Notes: generated from the letters alone by a model not told the origin. Shown: positions 36,390-46,307, counted from the stretch's first letter. The stretch: DNA of 64,000 bases from SZUA-309 sp965230005 (GCA_965230005.1 OZ245934.1:4154001-4218000), one strand, 5' to 3'. Numbers and translations are program-made.

Positions 36390-37805
36390 ATGACAGCCAA
36401 TACCAACGCAATCCGCCGGGTCCTGCTGACAGGCCTGTCCCTGATGCTGCTGCTCCCGGGCGCTCTGGCAGCGCGGGAGCTGACGGAACACGAGCAGCTC
36501 GCCCGGGACATCTTCGAAGAGCTCATCGAGATCAACACCACCCACTCTCAGGGTGACAATACGGCGGCCGCCCGGGCCGTAGAGGCACGTCTCCTGGCTG
36601 CCGGTTTCCCCCGGGAAGACGTGCACGTGATCGTTCCCGCGGAACGCAAAGGCAATGTCGTTGCGCGACTGCGCTCACCAGCACCCACGCAGAAGCCGAT
36701 CCTCGTCCTGGCCCACCTCGACGTCGTGGAAGCCAGTCCCTGGGACTGGTCCGTGCATCCCTTCCGCTTCCTCGAACGGGACGGCTATTTCTACGGCCGG
36801 GGAACCACGGACGATAAGGATGAAGCCGCCATCTATACGGCAAACATGATCCGCATGTTCCAGGAAGGCTATCGCCCGAACCGCGACATCATCATGGCGC
36901 TCACCGCCGACGAAGAAGGTGGTACCCACAACGGTGTGCAGTACCTGCTCGAACATCACCGCGACCTCGTCGATGCCGCCTTCGTGCTGAACGAAGGTGG
37001 CGGCGGCGCGATTCGGAACGGTCAGCGCATCGCGAACTCTGTGCAGGCGGCCGAGAAGGTCTATCAGACCTACCATCTCGAGGTGCTGAATCCCGGTGGC
37101 CACAGCTCGGTACCCCGCACGGACAACGCGATCAACGAGCTCGCCGCCGCCCTCGGCAGGATTGCCGACTATCAGTTTCCCATTCAGCTGAACGAAGTCA
37201 CCCGCGCCTACTTCAGTCAGAGTGCCGCGTCTCTGCCGCCGGAACAGGAGACGCTGGTGAAAGGTCTCCTGCATCAGCCGCCGCAGCCCGACGCCGTTGC
37301 CTACTTCTCGGAGATCCCGGCCTACAACGCCCGTCTCAGAACCACCTGCGTCGCGACGCGCCTCGACGCCGGTCATGCGGACAACGCGTTGCCCCAGCGG
37401 GCCCGGGCGACGGTCAACTGTCGCATCATGCCCGGCGTAGATCCTGCGTCCGTGCAGGCAACGCTGAACGAGGTCGTGGCCGATTCGCGGGTTGCGATTA
37501 CCCCTGCCGCTGAGCCCACACCGAGCCCGCCGTCACCGTTGACGGAAGAAGTCATGGCGCCGATCCAGGAAATCACCGAGGCCATGTGGCCGGGGGTCCG
37601 GGTGGTGCCGAACATGAGCACCGGGGCCACGGACGGGTTGTTCTTCCGCAACGCCGGTATTCCTGTGTACGGCGTTTCCGGTCTCTTCGGCGACATCGAC
37701 GATGTCCGCGCTCATGGCCGCGATGAACGTATCGGCACGGAAGCCTTCTACGAGGGCCTCGAGTTTCTCGACCGGCTGGTGCGCAGCTACAGCTCCGACG
37801 GCTAG
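36390..37805 (+). CDS. exported M20-family metallopeptidase
   Basis: 471 residues with a signal peptide (about 1-28). The M20 di-zinc site is readable: H109 and D111 (LAHLDVV), the bridging Asp in GRGTTDDKDE, and E175/E176 (ADEEGG). The dimerisation lid (about 225-345) starts at HLEVLNPGGHSSVPR. Members are amino- or carboxypeptidases or amidases; the exact substrate is unknown. It starts one base after the phospholipase stop, so it belongs to the same transcript. Confidence 0.87.
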   Translation: MTANTNAIRRVLLTGLSLMLLLPGALAARELTEHEQLARDIFEELIEINTTHSQGDNTAAARAVEARLLAAGFPREDVHVIVPAERKGNVVARLRSPAPTQKPILVLAHLDVVEASPWDWSVHPFRFLERDGYFYGRGTTDDKDEAAIYTANMIRMFQEGYRPNRDIIMALTADEEGGTHNGVQYLLEHHRDLVDAAFVLNEGGGGAIRNGQRIANSVQAAEKVYQTYHLEVLNPGGHSSVPRTDNAINELAAALGRIADYQFPIQLNEVTRAYFSQSAASLPPEQETLVKGLLHQPPQPDAVAYFSEIPAYNARLRTTCVATRLDAGHADNALPQRARATVNCRIMPGVDPASVQATLNEVVADSRVAITPAAEPTPSPPSPLTEEVMAPIQEITEAMWPGVRVVPNMSTGATDGLFFRNAGIPVYGVSGLFGDIDDVRAHGRDERIGTEAFYEGLEFLDRLVRSYSSDG

Positions 37806-37847
37806 CGCCTGGCGGGACAAAGGGCGGCAGGGCCGCGCGTTCGCCCG

Positions 37848-39842
37848 TTAATCCGGCAGGGCGAAAGCAACCACGTGGTCACCTATGGTCGAGCCCATGC
37901 GGCCGTGGCCGCCAGCGGCGATCACCACGAGCTGGGTTCTGGTGCCGTCGGCTTCCGTCACCGTGTAGCTCATGGGGGTTGCCTGCGGCGACGCTGGCAG
38001 CCGGGCCTGCCAGAGTTCTTCGCCGGTGTCTGCATCGAAGGCTCGCAGCGCGTTCTCCCAGGCGGCACCGATGAAGAGCAGGCCCGTGGCAGTGACGATG
38101 GGTGCGCCGAGGCCGGGAACGCCGAGTTCGAGGGGGAGGGGCACCGGGGCGATGTCGCGAACGGTGCCGTGGGGCACCTGCCAGAGCTGCTGTTCTCTCG
38201 CGATGTCGACGGCCGTCAGCATTCCCCAGGGTGGCGCATTACAGGGGAGACCCCAGTCCGAGAGGAGTATCTCCCGGGCCATGGCGTAGGGAAGGCCTCG
38301 CTGTTCGGCCACTTCCACACTCCACTCGAAGCCTTCCCGACCCTGGAAATCTGCCCGGGGAATGAGTTTGACCACGTAGGGGACGTTGCTGGTTCGGGCG
38401 TAGAGGCGTCTGCGTGCTGCATCAACCGCAACGCCACCCCAGTTGATGCCGCCGATGTTGCTTGGGGCCACGACGGTCCAGTCTTCGGTGATCGGCGTGT
38501 AAATCGGTCCCGTGCGGACGCGTTCCAGGCGCTCGCGGCAGCCGCGCTTGTCGATGGGCGTGAGACCCCAGGCGTCATCCACACTCACTTCGGGTGCAAG
38601 CCGGAAGGCCGGCGGCGGAAAGGGCTGCACGGGGGAGAGTTGAGCGGCGAGGGGCCCTTCCTGCGGCACGGGCTCATAGTTCACGGTGATGACCGGAGCG
38701 CCGGTCAGGCGGTTCAGAACGAAGACGAAGCCCATCTTCGTGCCCTGGATGAGCGCGGGGACCGTTTCACCGTCGAGGTCGATGTCCGCCAGGGTCGGTT
38801 GGGCGCCGACGTCGAAATCCCAGAAGTCGTTGATGACGGCGTTGAAGTGCCATTGCACGGTGCCGGTGGCGCCGTCGAGGGCCACGACACCGGTCCCGTA
38901 GTAGTCCATGTCGGGCTCACCGCTCCGATAATAATCGGGCGATGGATTACCCGTGGGGACGTAGACCCAGCCGAGGTCCGGATCCGTCGTCATAACGCCC
39001 CAGACGTTCGGGGTGCCGAGGGCGTGGCCTTCGTCACTCACGAGGTCTGAGGCATAGTCGAAGCCCGGCGGCGCCAGATCGAAAGCCCAGACCTGGGCGC
39101 CGGTGATGGCGTGGAACGCGCGGATGACGCCGCTCGGCGCATCGAGACGCCGGTTGTCACCAATGGCGGCACCCACGATCACGTGATCGCCGACGATGGC
39201 CGGCGGCGAGGTCTGCTGGTACTCGCCGAGATACTCTTCGCCGCCGACGCCCGCCTTCAGATTGACGCGGCCCTGGGTGCCGAAGTCCCGGCAGAGTTCG
39301 CCGCTCCCGCTGTCCAGGGCAAGGAGATAGCCGTCGTTCGTGGCTGTGAAGATCCGGCTCGAGCAGGCGTCTCCGGAGGCCCCGCCCGCCCAGTGGCTCA
39401 CACCCCGGCAGATCATCTGATTGCTGTAGCGCCCGGAAAGATCCAGCTTGTGGTCATAGCGCCAGAGCTCGCCGCCGGTGAGAGGGTCGAGGGCGATCAC
39501 ATCGTTCAGCGGGGTGCAGAGAATGAGGGCGCCGTCGGCAAGGATGGGTGTGAGCTCAAAGGCCGTCGTCGAGGGGATTTCCGCCGTGCGCGCCGGCACC
39601 ACATCGCCGGTTCGATACACCCAGCGCAGGGCCAGATCAGCAACGTTGCCGCGATCAATCTCCGTGGCCGCGACGAAACGACGGCCGCCGCCGCCGCCAT
39701 ACTCCGGCCAGCTGCTCGTGGTCCGCGTCGTGGCCGCTTCCGGCACCGTGGCCTCGAAGCCTTCGCTGCAGGCCGTAAGGCCCAGGACGGCGGCGGCCAG
39801 CACGAATGCCCTGCCGGTTCCCGAGCGGTGTCTGCTCTGCAT
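37848..39842 (-). CDS. PQQ-dependent dehydrogenase (glucose/quinate type), lipoprotein
   Basis: 664 residues. The N-terminus is a lipoprotein signal with LTAC (C25 lipidated). An eight-bladed quinoprotein propeller follows; landmarks are NQMICRGVSHW, EYQQTSPPAIVGDHVIVG, GVVALDGATGTVQWHFN and PSNIGGINWGG. No vicinal CC disulfide is present, which fits the glucose/quinate branch rather than the alcohol branch. The five N-terminal helices of membrane glucose dehydrogenase are absent. The ATG at 39842 follows AGGGGA; an upstream ATG at 39887 would spoil the signal. No PQQ biosynthesis genes are in view. Confidence 0.85.
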   Translation of the reverse strand: MQSRHRSGTGRAFVLAAAVLGLTACSEGFEATVPEAATTRTTSSWPEYGGGGGRRFVAATEIDRGNVADLALRWVYRTGDVVPARTAEIPSTTAFELTPILADGALILCTPLNDVIALDPLTGGELWRYDHKLDLSGRYSNQMICRGVSHWAGGASGDACSSRIFTATNDGYLLALDSGSGELCRDFGTQGRVNLKAGVGGEEYLGEYQQTSPPAIVGDHVIVGAAIGDNRRLDAPSGVIRAFHAITGAQVWAFDLAPPGFDYASDLVSDEGHALGTPNVWGVMTTDPDLGWVYVPTGNPSPDYYRSGEPDMDYYGTGVVALDGATGTVQWHFNAVINDFWDFDVGAQPTLADIDLDGETVPALIQGTKMGFVFVLNRLTGAPVITVNYEPVPQEGPLAAQLSPVQPFPPPAFRLAPEVSVDDAWGLTPIDKRGCRERLERVRTGPIYTPITEDWTVVAPSNIGGINWGGVAVDAARRRLYARTSNVPYVVKLIPRADFQGREGFEWSVEVAEQRGLPYAMAREILLSDWGLPCNAPPWGMLTAVDIAREQQLWQVPHGTVRDIAPVPLPLELGVPGLGAPIVTATGLLFIGAAWENALRAFDADTGEELWQARLPASPQATPMSYTVTEADGTRTQLVVIAAGGHGRMGSTIGDHVVAFALPD

Positions 39843-39930
39843 CCGGAATCCCCTGTAACCGCTGCTGCAGTCATTAGATCTTCCCACGCATTGATTTTAT
39901 AGTGCCGTGCCCTGCGCAGGACCGAGCCTC

Positions 39931-40923
39931 ATGGCGACGCTGTTTACCCTTGATGAGCTGAATGATGCCCGCGATACCGTGGGCGCCGTCATGGATCCAA
40001 CCCCCCAGTACGCCTGGCCTCTGCTGAAGGCGCGGACGGGTGTCGATGTCTGGGTGAAACACGAGAACCACACGCCAACTGGCGCGTTTAAAGTGCGCGG
40101 CGGCCTCGTCTACATGGAAAGCCTGAAACGCCGCGATGCGCTCCCGGGCGGCTTCATCACGGCGACCCGCGGCAACCATGGCCAGAGCATTCCCTTTGCA
40201 GCCGGCCGCTACGACCGGCCGGTTACGGTTTATGTGCCCGAGTGCAACAGTAAAGAGAAGAACGCTGCCATGCGCGGCTGGGGCGCAGAGCTCGTCGTCG
40301 ATGGGGTTGATTTCGACGAGTCGCGGCAGCTCTGTGCGCGCCTCGCGACCGAGCGCGGCCTGCACTTCGTGCCGTCCTTTCATCGAGATCTCGTCTGCGG
40401 CGTTGCCACCTATGCCTTCGAGCTGCTGACTGCCGTGCCTGAGCTGCACACGGTCTATGTCCCTGTCGGCATGGGCTCTGGCGTTTGTGGTCTTGTCACC
40501 GTGCGGGATCTACTGGGACTCGATACGCGGATTGTGGCCGTGGTAGCCGATGAAGCGCCGGCCTATGCGCTGTCCTTCGAGGCGGGTCAGGTTGTTGAAA
40601 CAAACAGTGCCAATACCTTCGTCGATGGCGTCGCGTGCCGGGCCCCGGACGCTAGCGCCATGGCGGTCATTGGTCCCGGAGTCGAGCGGTTCGTGCGTGT
40701 TTCCGAAGACGAGGCGGCCGAGGCCATGCGGGTGCTCTATGTGGATACGCACAACGTAGCGGAGCCCGCGGGTGCCCTGGCGCTCGCGGGGCTCATGCAC
40801 GATGTGGCCGAGCAGGGTGCGGCGCGCTTCGATGACCGACCCGTTGCTGTGATACAGACCGGCGGCAACGTCGATGCCAACCTGCTCGCGGACGTTCTGG
40901 CGGGAAACACGCCCGATGTCTGA
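39931..40923 (+). CDS. PLP-dependent threonine dehydratase-like enzyme
   Basis: 330 residues, fold type II PLP enzyme. The Schiff-base lysine is in TGAFKVRGG (about residue 50) and the substrate loop is TRGNHGQSIPFAA. The phosphate-binding glycine loop is PVGMGSGVCG, and the C-terminal motif is QTGGNVD. No ACT domain, so it is the catabolic type: threonine/serine dehydratase, or threo-3-hydroxyaspartate ammonia-lyase. The ATG at 39931 was preferred over an upstream GTG because AGGA sits nine bases before it. Confidence 0.83.
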   Translation: MATLFTLDELNDARDTVGAVMDPTPQYAWPLLKARTGVDVWVKHENHTPTGAFKVRGGLVYMESLKRRDALPGGFITATRGNHGQSIPFAAGRYDRPVTVYVPECNSKEKNAAMRGWGAELVVDGVDFDESRQLCARLATERGLHFVPSFHRDLVCGVATYAFELLTAVPELHTVYVPVGMGSGVCGLVTVRDLLGLDTRIVAVVADEAPAYALSFEAGQVVETNSANTFVDGVACRAPDASAMAVIGPGVERFVRVSEDEAAEAMRVLYVDTHNVAEPAGALALAGLMHDVAEQGAARFDDRPVAVIQTGGNVDANLLADVLAGNTPDV

Positions 40924-40969
40924 TTGGAGGCTGCGCGAGCCACAGGCACTGACGCCGGTCAGGGACTCG

Positions 40970-41917
40970 ATGCGCGTGTTCGGAACCTCGCTCCTGATCC
41001 TGACTCTGACGCTCCTCGCCGGCCCGGTCCAAGGCGCAGGCGCCCCGATCCAAGGCGTAGGCGCCCTGGTCCAAGGCGCGGCCTCCCTGGCGCGGCATAC
41101 CGTCTCCGTCGACGATCACCCCTTTGCCGTCTGGGCGAAGGTGCCTCCAGCGCCGCGGGCCGTCATGCTCCTCGTCCACGGCCGCACCTGGAGCACGCGT
41201 CCGGACTTTGATCTGCAGGTGCCCGGAGAGGCGCTGTCGCTCATGGACGGTCTCGTCGAACTCGATGTTGCCGCCTATGGCGTCGACCTGCGCGGCTACG
41301 GAGAAACGCCCCGGGATGCATCGGGCTGGCTGACCCCCGATCGGGCGGCGGCCGACGTGGGCGCGGTGCTCCACTGGCTGGCTGAGCGGTATCCGGAACT
41401 CCCCGTGGTGCTGTTTGGCTGGTCCTACGGGGCAACCGTGGCGCAGCTGACGGCGCAGCGTTTCCCCGGGCGTCTCGACCGGCTCATCCTGTTCGGTTAT
41501 CCCGTGCGTCCCGGCTACACGGAAGGTCCGAGCACCGCAGCGCCTGCCCGAACGCCGACAACGGCAGCCGCGGCGGCTTCGGATTTCATCCTGCCGGGGA
41601 CCATCAGCGAGGCAGCCATCGAGGCGTTCGTGGCCGCAGCGCTGCGACATGATCCGGTGCGCATGGACTGGCGGGCGCTCGAGCAGTGGGCGGCCCTCGA
41701 CGGCGCGGCCGTCAGCCAGCCCGTGCTGCTGCTCGAGGGCGCTGCGGACCCGCTGACGCAGACCGACGTCCATGCGGAGCTGTTTGCGGTGCTGCCGAGC
41801 GACGACAAGCAGTGGACGGTGATTCCCGGCGGCGACCATGCCGCCTTCCTGGAAACACCGCGAGGCTACTTCCTGAAACTCATCGAAGGTTTTCTGTTCC
41901 GGGACGCAGGCTTGTGA
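40970..41917 (+). CDS. exported alpha/beta hydrolase
   Basis: 315 residues. The start at ATG 40970 (AGGGA upstream) gives a signal peptide ending near GPVQG; an ATG at 40916 overlapping the previous gene is possible but would put about 18 residues ahead of it. The hydrolase fold shows the oxyanion region LLVHGRTWST, the nucleophile elbow GWSYGAT, the acid D in EGAADPLTQTD and the His in PGGDHAAFLE. Substrate unknown. The signal junction is made of a 21-bp tandem repeat. Confidence 0.8.
   Translation: MRVFGTSLLILTLTLLAGPVQGAGAPIQGVGALVQGAASLARHTVSVDDHPFAVWAKVPPAPRAVMLLVHGRTWSTRPDFDLQVPGEALSLMDGLVELDVAAYGVDLRGYGETPRDASGWLTPDRAAADVGAVLHWLAERYPELPVVLFGWSYGATVAQLTAQRFPGRLDRLILFGYPVRPGYTEGPSTAAPARTPTTAAAAASDFILPGTISEAAIEAFVAAALRHDPVRMDWRALEQWAALDGAAVSQPVLLLEGAADPLTQTDVHAELFAVLPSDDKQWTVIPGGDHAAFLETPRGYFLKLIEGFLFRDAGL
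41024..41086 (+). repeat. 21-bp tandem repeat, three copies
   Basis: Units at 41024-41044, 41045-41065 and 41066-41086, consensus CCGGTCCAAGGCGCAGGCGCC split here as CCGGTCCAAGG and CGCAGGCGCC; the third unit has diverged. Each encodes a seven-residue repeat of the form P/L-V/I-Q-G-A/V-G-A right at the predicted signal-peptide cleavage site of the alpha/beta hydrolase. In-frame expansion or contraction would alter the linker, not the frame. Confidence 0.85.
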
Positions 41918-41922
41918 CTGCC

Positions 41923-42339
41923 CTAGCGGCGGACCCAGCGGCTCGTTGCCGCCACGTCTTCGACGGCCCGGCCCGCTTCCTGCCAGCCTTTGAAGCCAGC
42001 TTCCAGATGAGCGACGTTCGTGAAGCCCATGTCTTCGAGGGCAAGTACCGCGAGCACGGAACGACCGCCGCCAGCGCAGAACACGATGGTCCGGCGATCT
42101 TCCTGAAACCAGTCCCGGTAGTAGGGGCTCGAGGGATCGGCCCAGAACTCGAGCATGCCCCGCGGGACGTGGCGCGCGCCGGGGATCGTGCCGAGGTCAA
42201 CCCGTTCCTGGAGTTCGCGGAGGTCCACGAGCAGTGGATCTCCGTCTCCGTCGAGCTCACCCGCGAGCGCCTCCACGGAGAGGTTCTCGATGGCCGCCTT
42301 CTTGGCTTCCACGTCGGCGAAGATGTTCTTGATGGCCAT
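41923..42339 (-). CDS. rhodanese-domain protein
   Basis: 138 residues, a single rhodanese domain. Active-site loop is VFCAGGGRS with catalytic C88; the preceding DPLLVDLRELQER and IPGARHVPRGMLEFW are the CH2A-type marks. There is no signal peptide, so it is cytosolic. It transfers or carries sulfane sulfur; partner unknown. It ends six bases from the convergent alpha/beta hydrolase. Confidence 0.88.
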   Translation of the reverse strand: MAIKNIFADVEAKKAAIENLSVEALAGELDGDGDPLLVDLRELQERVDLGTIPGARHVPRGMLEFWADPSSPYYRDWFQEDRRTIVFCAGGGRSVLAVLALEDMGFTNVAHLEAGFKGWQEAGRAVEDVAATSRWVRR

Positions 42340-42377
42340 AGCTGTCTCCCGGTCCCTTGCTGTTGGCCCGATTGTAG

Positions 42378-43610
42378 ATGAACGGTGGCATCTATCGCGG
42401 CTGGGCTGTGGTTGCCGGGCTCTTCTGCGTGCTCACCGTGTCGTCGGGTCTCGGCTTCTACAACCTTTCCGTGTACATGAACGTGCTGGCGGCGGAAACG
42501 GGGTTTTCCGTCTCGGAGCTGTCCTTTGCCGTCAGCCTGTTCTTCATCATCGGTGGCGTCAGCGGCATGTGGGTGGCGGCCCTGCTCGAGCGCTTCGACG
42601 TTCGCGGGGTGATGCTGGCGGGCGCTCTGCTCGCGGGGGTGTCCCTCGGTGCATCGGGACACGTCACCGCCCTCTGGCAGCTTTATGTGCTTTACCTGCT
42701 CTTCGGCATCGGCAACAGCGGCGTTTCCATCGTCACCAGCACAACCCTCGTAACCCGCTGGTTTCCCGGCCGGAACCGCAGCGTTGCGCTGTCCGTGGCG
42801 TCCACGGGATTGTCCATGGGTGGCGTGCTGCTGACGCCGCTGTCGGCGCGGCTGTTCAACGATTTCGGTGTACCGACGGTCATGCCCTGGCTCGGTGCCG
42901 CCTTTTTTCTGCTCATGGTGCCGGTGATTCTTGCGGTGTTGCGACCGCGGCCAACCACCTTGGAGAATTCCGCGGAGTCGGGGATGCTCAGCATCGGCTG
43001 GTCCTATGCCGATGCAATCGGGAGCCGTTTTTTCCGTCTGCTGACGGCCGCCTATGTGCTGTGCATGGGTTCACAGGTTGGTGGGATCGCCCATCTCTAC
43101 AACCGGGCCGAGGGAGAAGTCGGCTATGCGGTGGCGGCCATGGCCGTGCAGGCGCTGACCATCATGAGCATTCTCTGCCGTCTGCTTGGCGGTGTGATCG
43201 TCACCCGGGTCCCGATCCGGCTCTTTACGCTCGGTAATCTGCTGGGCCAGGCGGCGGGTCTGGCGTTGATTGCTGCCGCCGATACGAAACCGATGATTTT
43301 GCTGGGCGCCGCACTCTTCGGCGGCACCGTTGGCAACCTGCTCATGCTCCATCCGCTCTGGCTCGCAGAAGCCTTCGGCGTCAAGGACTATGCGCGGATC
43401 TTCTCCCTGTCGAATGCCCTGACGGTGCTGGGTGTTGCCGGTGGGCCAGTTGTGCTGGGTTTGCTTTATGATTACGCCGACTACCGGCTGGCCTATGGCG
43501 CCGCGGCAGCGGCATCGGTCGTTGCCCTGCTGGTCATGATCGCTGCCGGTCCGACCCCGGCAGAGCACGGCCCGGCCGCGGAGAATGCCGATGGCCCGGC
43601 CGGCGTCTGA
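42378..43610 (+). CDS. MFS transporter (monocarboxylate-porter-like)
   Basis: 410 residues, twelve predicted membrane helices. N-terminal GWAVVAGLFCVLTVSSGLGF and FYNLSVYMNVLAAETGFS resemble the oxalate/formate and monocarboxylate family of MFS carriers. Loop 2-3 is SGMWVAALLERFDVRG. LVTRWFPGRNRSVALSVAST is a conserved family segment. Substrate is likely an organic anion (inference from family). It is divergent from the rhodanese gene with a 38-bp gap. Confidence 0.85.
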   Translation: MNGGIYRGWAVVAGLFCVLTVSSGLGFYNLSVYMNVLAAETGFSVSELSFAVSLFFIIGGVSGMWVAALLERFDVRGVMLAGALLAGVSLGASGHVTALWQLYVLYLLFGIGNSGVSIVTSTTLVTRWFPGRNRSVALSVASTGLSMGGVLLTPLSARLFNDFGVPTVMPWLGAAFFLLMVPVILAVLRPRPTTLENSAESGMLSIGWSYADAIGSRFFRLLTAAYVLCMGSQVGGIAHLYNRAEGEVGYAVAAMAVQALTIMSILCRLLGGVIVTRVPIRLFTLGNLLGQAAGLALIAAADTKPMILLGAALFGGTVGNLLMLHPLWLAEAFGVKDYARIFSLSNALTVLGVAGGPVVLGLLYDYADYRLAYGAAAAASVVALLVMIAAGPTPAEHGPAAENADGPAGV

Positions 43611-43638
43611 AGTACGGTCCGAGATCACGATTCTGCTC

Positions 43639-45057
43639 ATGCCCCAGTTAAACTCTTCCAACGCGTCCACCTGCGACCCACACGCTGGCGCTGCCTCTGC
43701 GAAGTCGGCGCTGGTGCTGCTCGTGCTGCTGTTTGTGACGCTGGCCGGTCCGCCGGTGCTCGCGGCGCTGCCCGGGGAGCTGGCAGACGGTCAACCGCTG
43801 CCGAGCCTTGCCCCCATGCTCGAGCGCACCTCCCCGGCTGTGGTGAATATCGCCACCTACAACACCTACGAAGTGCGCAACCCGCTCCTCGAAGACCCGT
43901 TCTTCCGCCGCTTCTTTAACATCCCGAATCAGCAGCGACGCACCCGGAGTGCCGGTTCCGGCGTCATCGTTGATGCGGAGAACGGTTACATCGTGACCAA
44001 CAACCACGTGGTGAGCCGAGCGGACGAAATCGCCATCACCCTGTCCGACGGGCGGAGTCTGAAGGCAACGCTGGTCGGCTCTGACGAACCGGTGGACCTC
44101 GCCGTGCTCAAGGTGGAACCCGACGATCTCACGGAGATCCGTTTCGCCGATTCAAGCGAGGCCCGGGTCGGCGACTTTGTCGTGGCCATCGGCAATCCCT
44201 TCAGCCTCAGTCAGACCGTGACCAGCGGGATCATCAGCGCCCTGGGGCGCAGCGGCCTCGGCATCGAGGGCTATGAGGACTTCATCCAGACCGATGCGTC
44301 CATCAATCCCGGCAACTCCGGGGGTGCCCTGGTTGATCTGCACGGCCGCCTGCTTGGCATCAATACCGCCATCATCGCGCCGAGCGGGGGCAATGTCGGA
44401 ATCGGCTTCGCCATTCCCTCGAACATGGTGCGCGCCATCATGGACGAGCTCATCGTCAGAGGGCAGGTGCAGCGCGGCTACATCGGCATTGCGGTGCAGG
44501 GTATGAACGCGCAGCTGGCGGAAGCCTTCGGTGTAGATCGCACGGAAGGGGTGGTTGTGCTCGACGTTGAACCGGACAGTCCGGCCAGTGCGGCCGGGCT
44601 GCGGGAAGGCGACATCATCACCAGCGTCGACGGCCGGACGATCCGGCGCGTTGCCGATTACCACAGTCAGACGGCCGTGATCTTCGTCGGAGATGAAGTC
44701 GAGCTCGATCTCACCCGCGACGGGCGCAACCGGGAGGTCACCCTGGAGATCGGCGACAGCAGCTGGGAGCGCATGCACGGTGACCGCATCGACCGGCGCC
44801 TGTCCGGCACCTTCCTGCAGAACTTCCGCAGCGAAGATGGCACCTCCGGTGCCGGAGTGGTGGTCACCCAGGTAGACGGCGACAGCAACGCCTGGCGCTA
44901 TGGTCTGCGACCCGGTGACGTGATCGTGTCAGCCAATCGGCAGGCGATCCGCAATCTGAGCGAGCTGCGAGATGGGGCCCGGAACGGGCGTGGCAGTGAG
45001 CAGCTGCTGCTGCGGGTGTACCGGTCCGGTCAGTTCGGGTACGTCGCCATCCGCTGA
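43639..45057 (+). CDS. DegP/DegQ-type periplasmic serine protease
   Basis: 472 residues. Signal peptide or anchor at about 22-43, protease domain to about 290, then two PDZ domains (about 290-370 and 395-470). The catalytic triad is complete: H123 (TNNHVV), D153 (VDLAVLK) and S227 (NPGNSGGAL). It degrades or refolds misfolded envelope proteins. The start is ATG 43639; a farther ATG at 43585 lies inside the MFS gene. It lacks an extended Q-linker loop, so DegQ-like is the closest label. Confidence 0.9.
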   Translation: MPQLNSSNASTCDPHAGAASAKSALVLLVLLFVTLAGPPVLAALPGELADGQPLPSLAPMLERTSPAVVNIATYNTYEVRNPLLEDPFFRRFFNIPNQQRRTRSAGSGVIVDAENGYIVTNNHVVSRADEIAITLSDGRSLKATLVGSDEPVDLAVLKVEPDDLTEIRFADSSEARVGDFVVAIGNPFSLSQTVTSGIISALGRSGLGIEGYEDFIQTDASINPGNSGGALVDLHGRLLGINTAIIAPSGGNVGIGFAIPSNMVRAIMDELIVRGQVQRGYIGIAVQGMNAQLAEAFGVDRTEGVVVLDVEPDSPASAAGLREGDIITSVDGRTIRRVADYHSQTAVIFVGDEVELDLTRDGRNREVTLEIGDSSWERMHGDRIDRRLSGTFLQNFRSEDGTSGAGVVVTQVDGDSNAWRYGLRPGDVIVSANRQAIRNLSELRDGARNGRGSEQLLLRVYRSGQFGYVAIR

Positions 45058-45122
45058 GAGCGGCGCGCATGCGGCGCTGGAGACGGGGCGTGACCGACGA
45101 AGGGCCACACCCCGGACGACTG

Positions 45123-46205
45123 TCAGTCGAACATGATCACAGAGCGGGCAACCTCGCCGGTTTCCAGCGCCGCCAGGCCTTCGTTCACGTCCTCGAGCTT
45201 GATCTTCCGGGAAATGAGATCGTCGAGATGCAGGCGCCCCTGCAGATAAAACTCGACGAAACGCGGCATGTCGACGCGGAAGCGGTTCGAGCCCATGTTC
45301 GAGCCCTGGAGCTTGCGCTCCATGAGGAACTCGGGGCCGTGGAGTTCCACGTTAACACCCACGGGAATCATGCCGATGATGGTGGCGGTACCGCCCCGGG
45401 CGAGCATCTTGAAGGATTGCTCGGCCGTGGCCTTGAGGCCAATGGCTTCGAAGCTGTAGTGCACACCGCCGCTCGTGAGCTCCTGAACCTGAGCCACCGG
45501 GTCGCCGTCGGCTGCGTTGACCACGTCTGTGGCGCCAAACTTCCGGGCCAGTTCGAGTTTGCCCGGAACCATGTCCACGGCGATGATCCGAGCCGCGCCG
45601 GCAATGGCGGCGCCATTGATGGCCGAGAGACCCACGCCTCCGCAGCCGATCACAGCGACGGTGCTGCCGGGTTCTACGGCAGCGGTGTGGATGACGGCGC
45701 CAACGCCCGTCGTCACGCCGCAGCCGATCAGCGCCGCCTGAGCCATGGGCATGTCCTCGCGGATTTTGGCGATGGCGTGCTCGTGCACGAGCATGTATTC
45801 GGCGAAGGAAGATAGATTCAGAAACTGCCAGACGGCTTCGTCGCCGTTCGCCAGCCGGGGCGGCTGTTCCGGTGCCCGCTGCAGCTCCGGTTCCTGACAG
45901 AGCGACATGTGCCCCGTGAGGCAGTGCTCGCAGTGACCGCAGAAAGCCGACAGGCAGGTGATGACGTGGTCGCCGGGTTTCACGTAGGTGACATCGCTGC
46001 CAACGGCTTCGACGACACCGGCGGACTCGTGACCGAGCACCGCGGGAAGCGGGTAGGGGTAGGAGCCGTTCTGAAAGTGCAGGTCTGAATGGCAGACCCC
46101 GGCAGCAACGGTGCGCACCAGCACTTCCCGGGGGCCAGGATCACCGTGCTGAATGTCTTCGATCTCCAGCGGCTTGTTGATCTCTCTCAGCACTGCAGCT
46201 TTCAT
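45123..46205 (-). CDS. zinc-dependent class III-like alcohol dehydrogenase
   Basis: 360 residues, medium-chain dehydrogenase. The catalytic zinc site is in GVCHSDLH and the following GHESAGVV; the structural zinc cysteines are CGHCEHC plus the later C in MSLCQ. The NAD site is AVIGCGGVGLSAING. CGVTTGVGAVIHTAAV is typical of the NDMA-dependent or S-(hydroxymethyl)glutathione-type branch. It oxidises an alcohol or aldehyde adduct; substrate uncertain. Divergent from folK. Confidence 0.9.
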   Translation of the reverse strand: MKAAVLREINKPLEIEDIQHGDPGPREVLVRTVAAGVCHSDLHFQNGSYPYPLPAVLGHESAGVVEAVGSDVTYVKPGDHVITCLSAFCGHCEHCLTGHMSLCQEPELQRAPEQPPRLANGDEAVWQFLNLSSFAEYMLVHEHAIAKIREDMPMAQAALIGCGVTTGVGAVIHTAAVEPGSTVAVIGCGGVGLSAINGAAIAGAARIIAVDMVPGKLELARKFGATDVVNAADGDPVAQVQELTSGGVHYSFEAIGLKATAEQSFKMLARGGTATIIGMIPVGVNVELHGPEFLMERKLQGSNMGSNRFRVDMPRFVEFYLQGRLHLDDLISRKIKLEDVNEGLAALETGEVARSVIMFD

Positions 46206-46307
46206 GGCCCTTCCCGTGTTAAATCAAGTGGGCGAAGGAGTTTGCCAAACCGATGTCGGGATTACTACTATCGGCCGTCCAGAGGACACAGACAGGACGT
46301 TCAGCCA

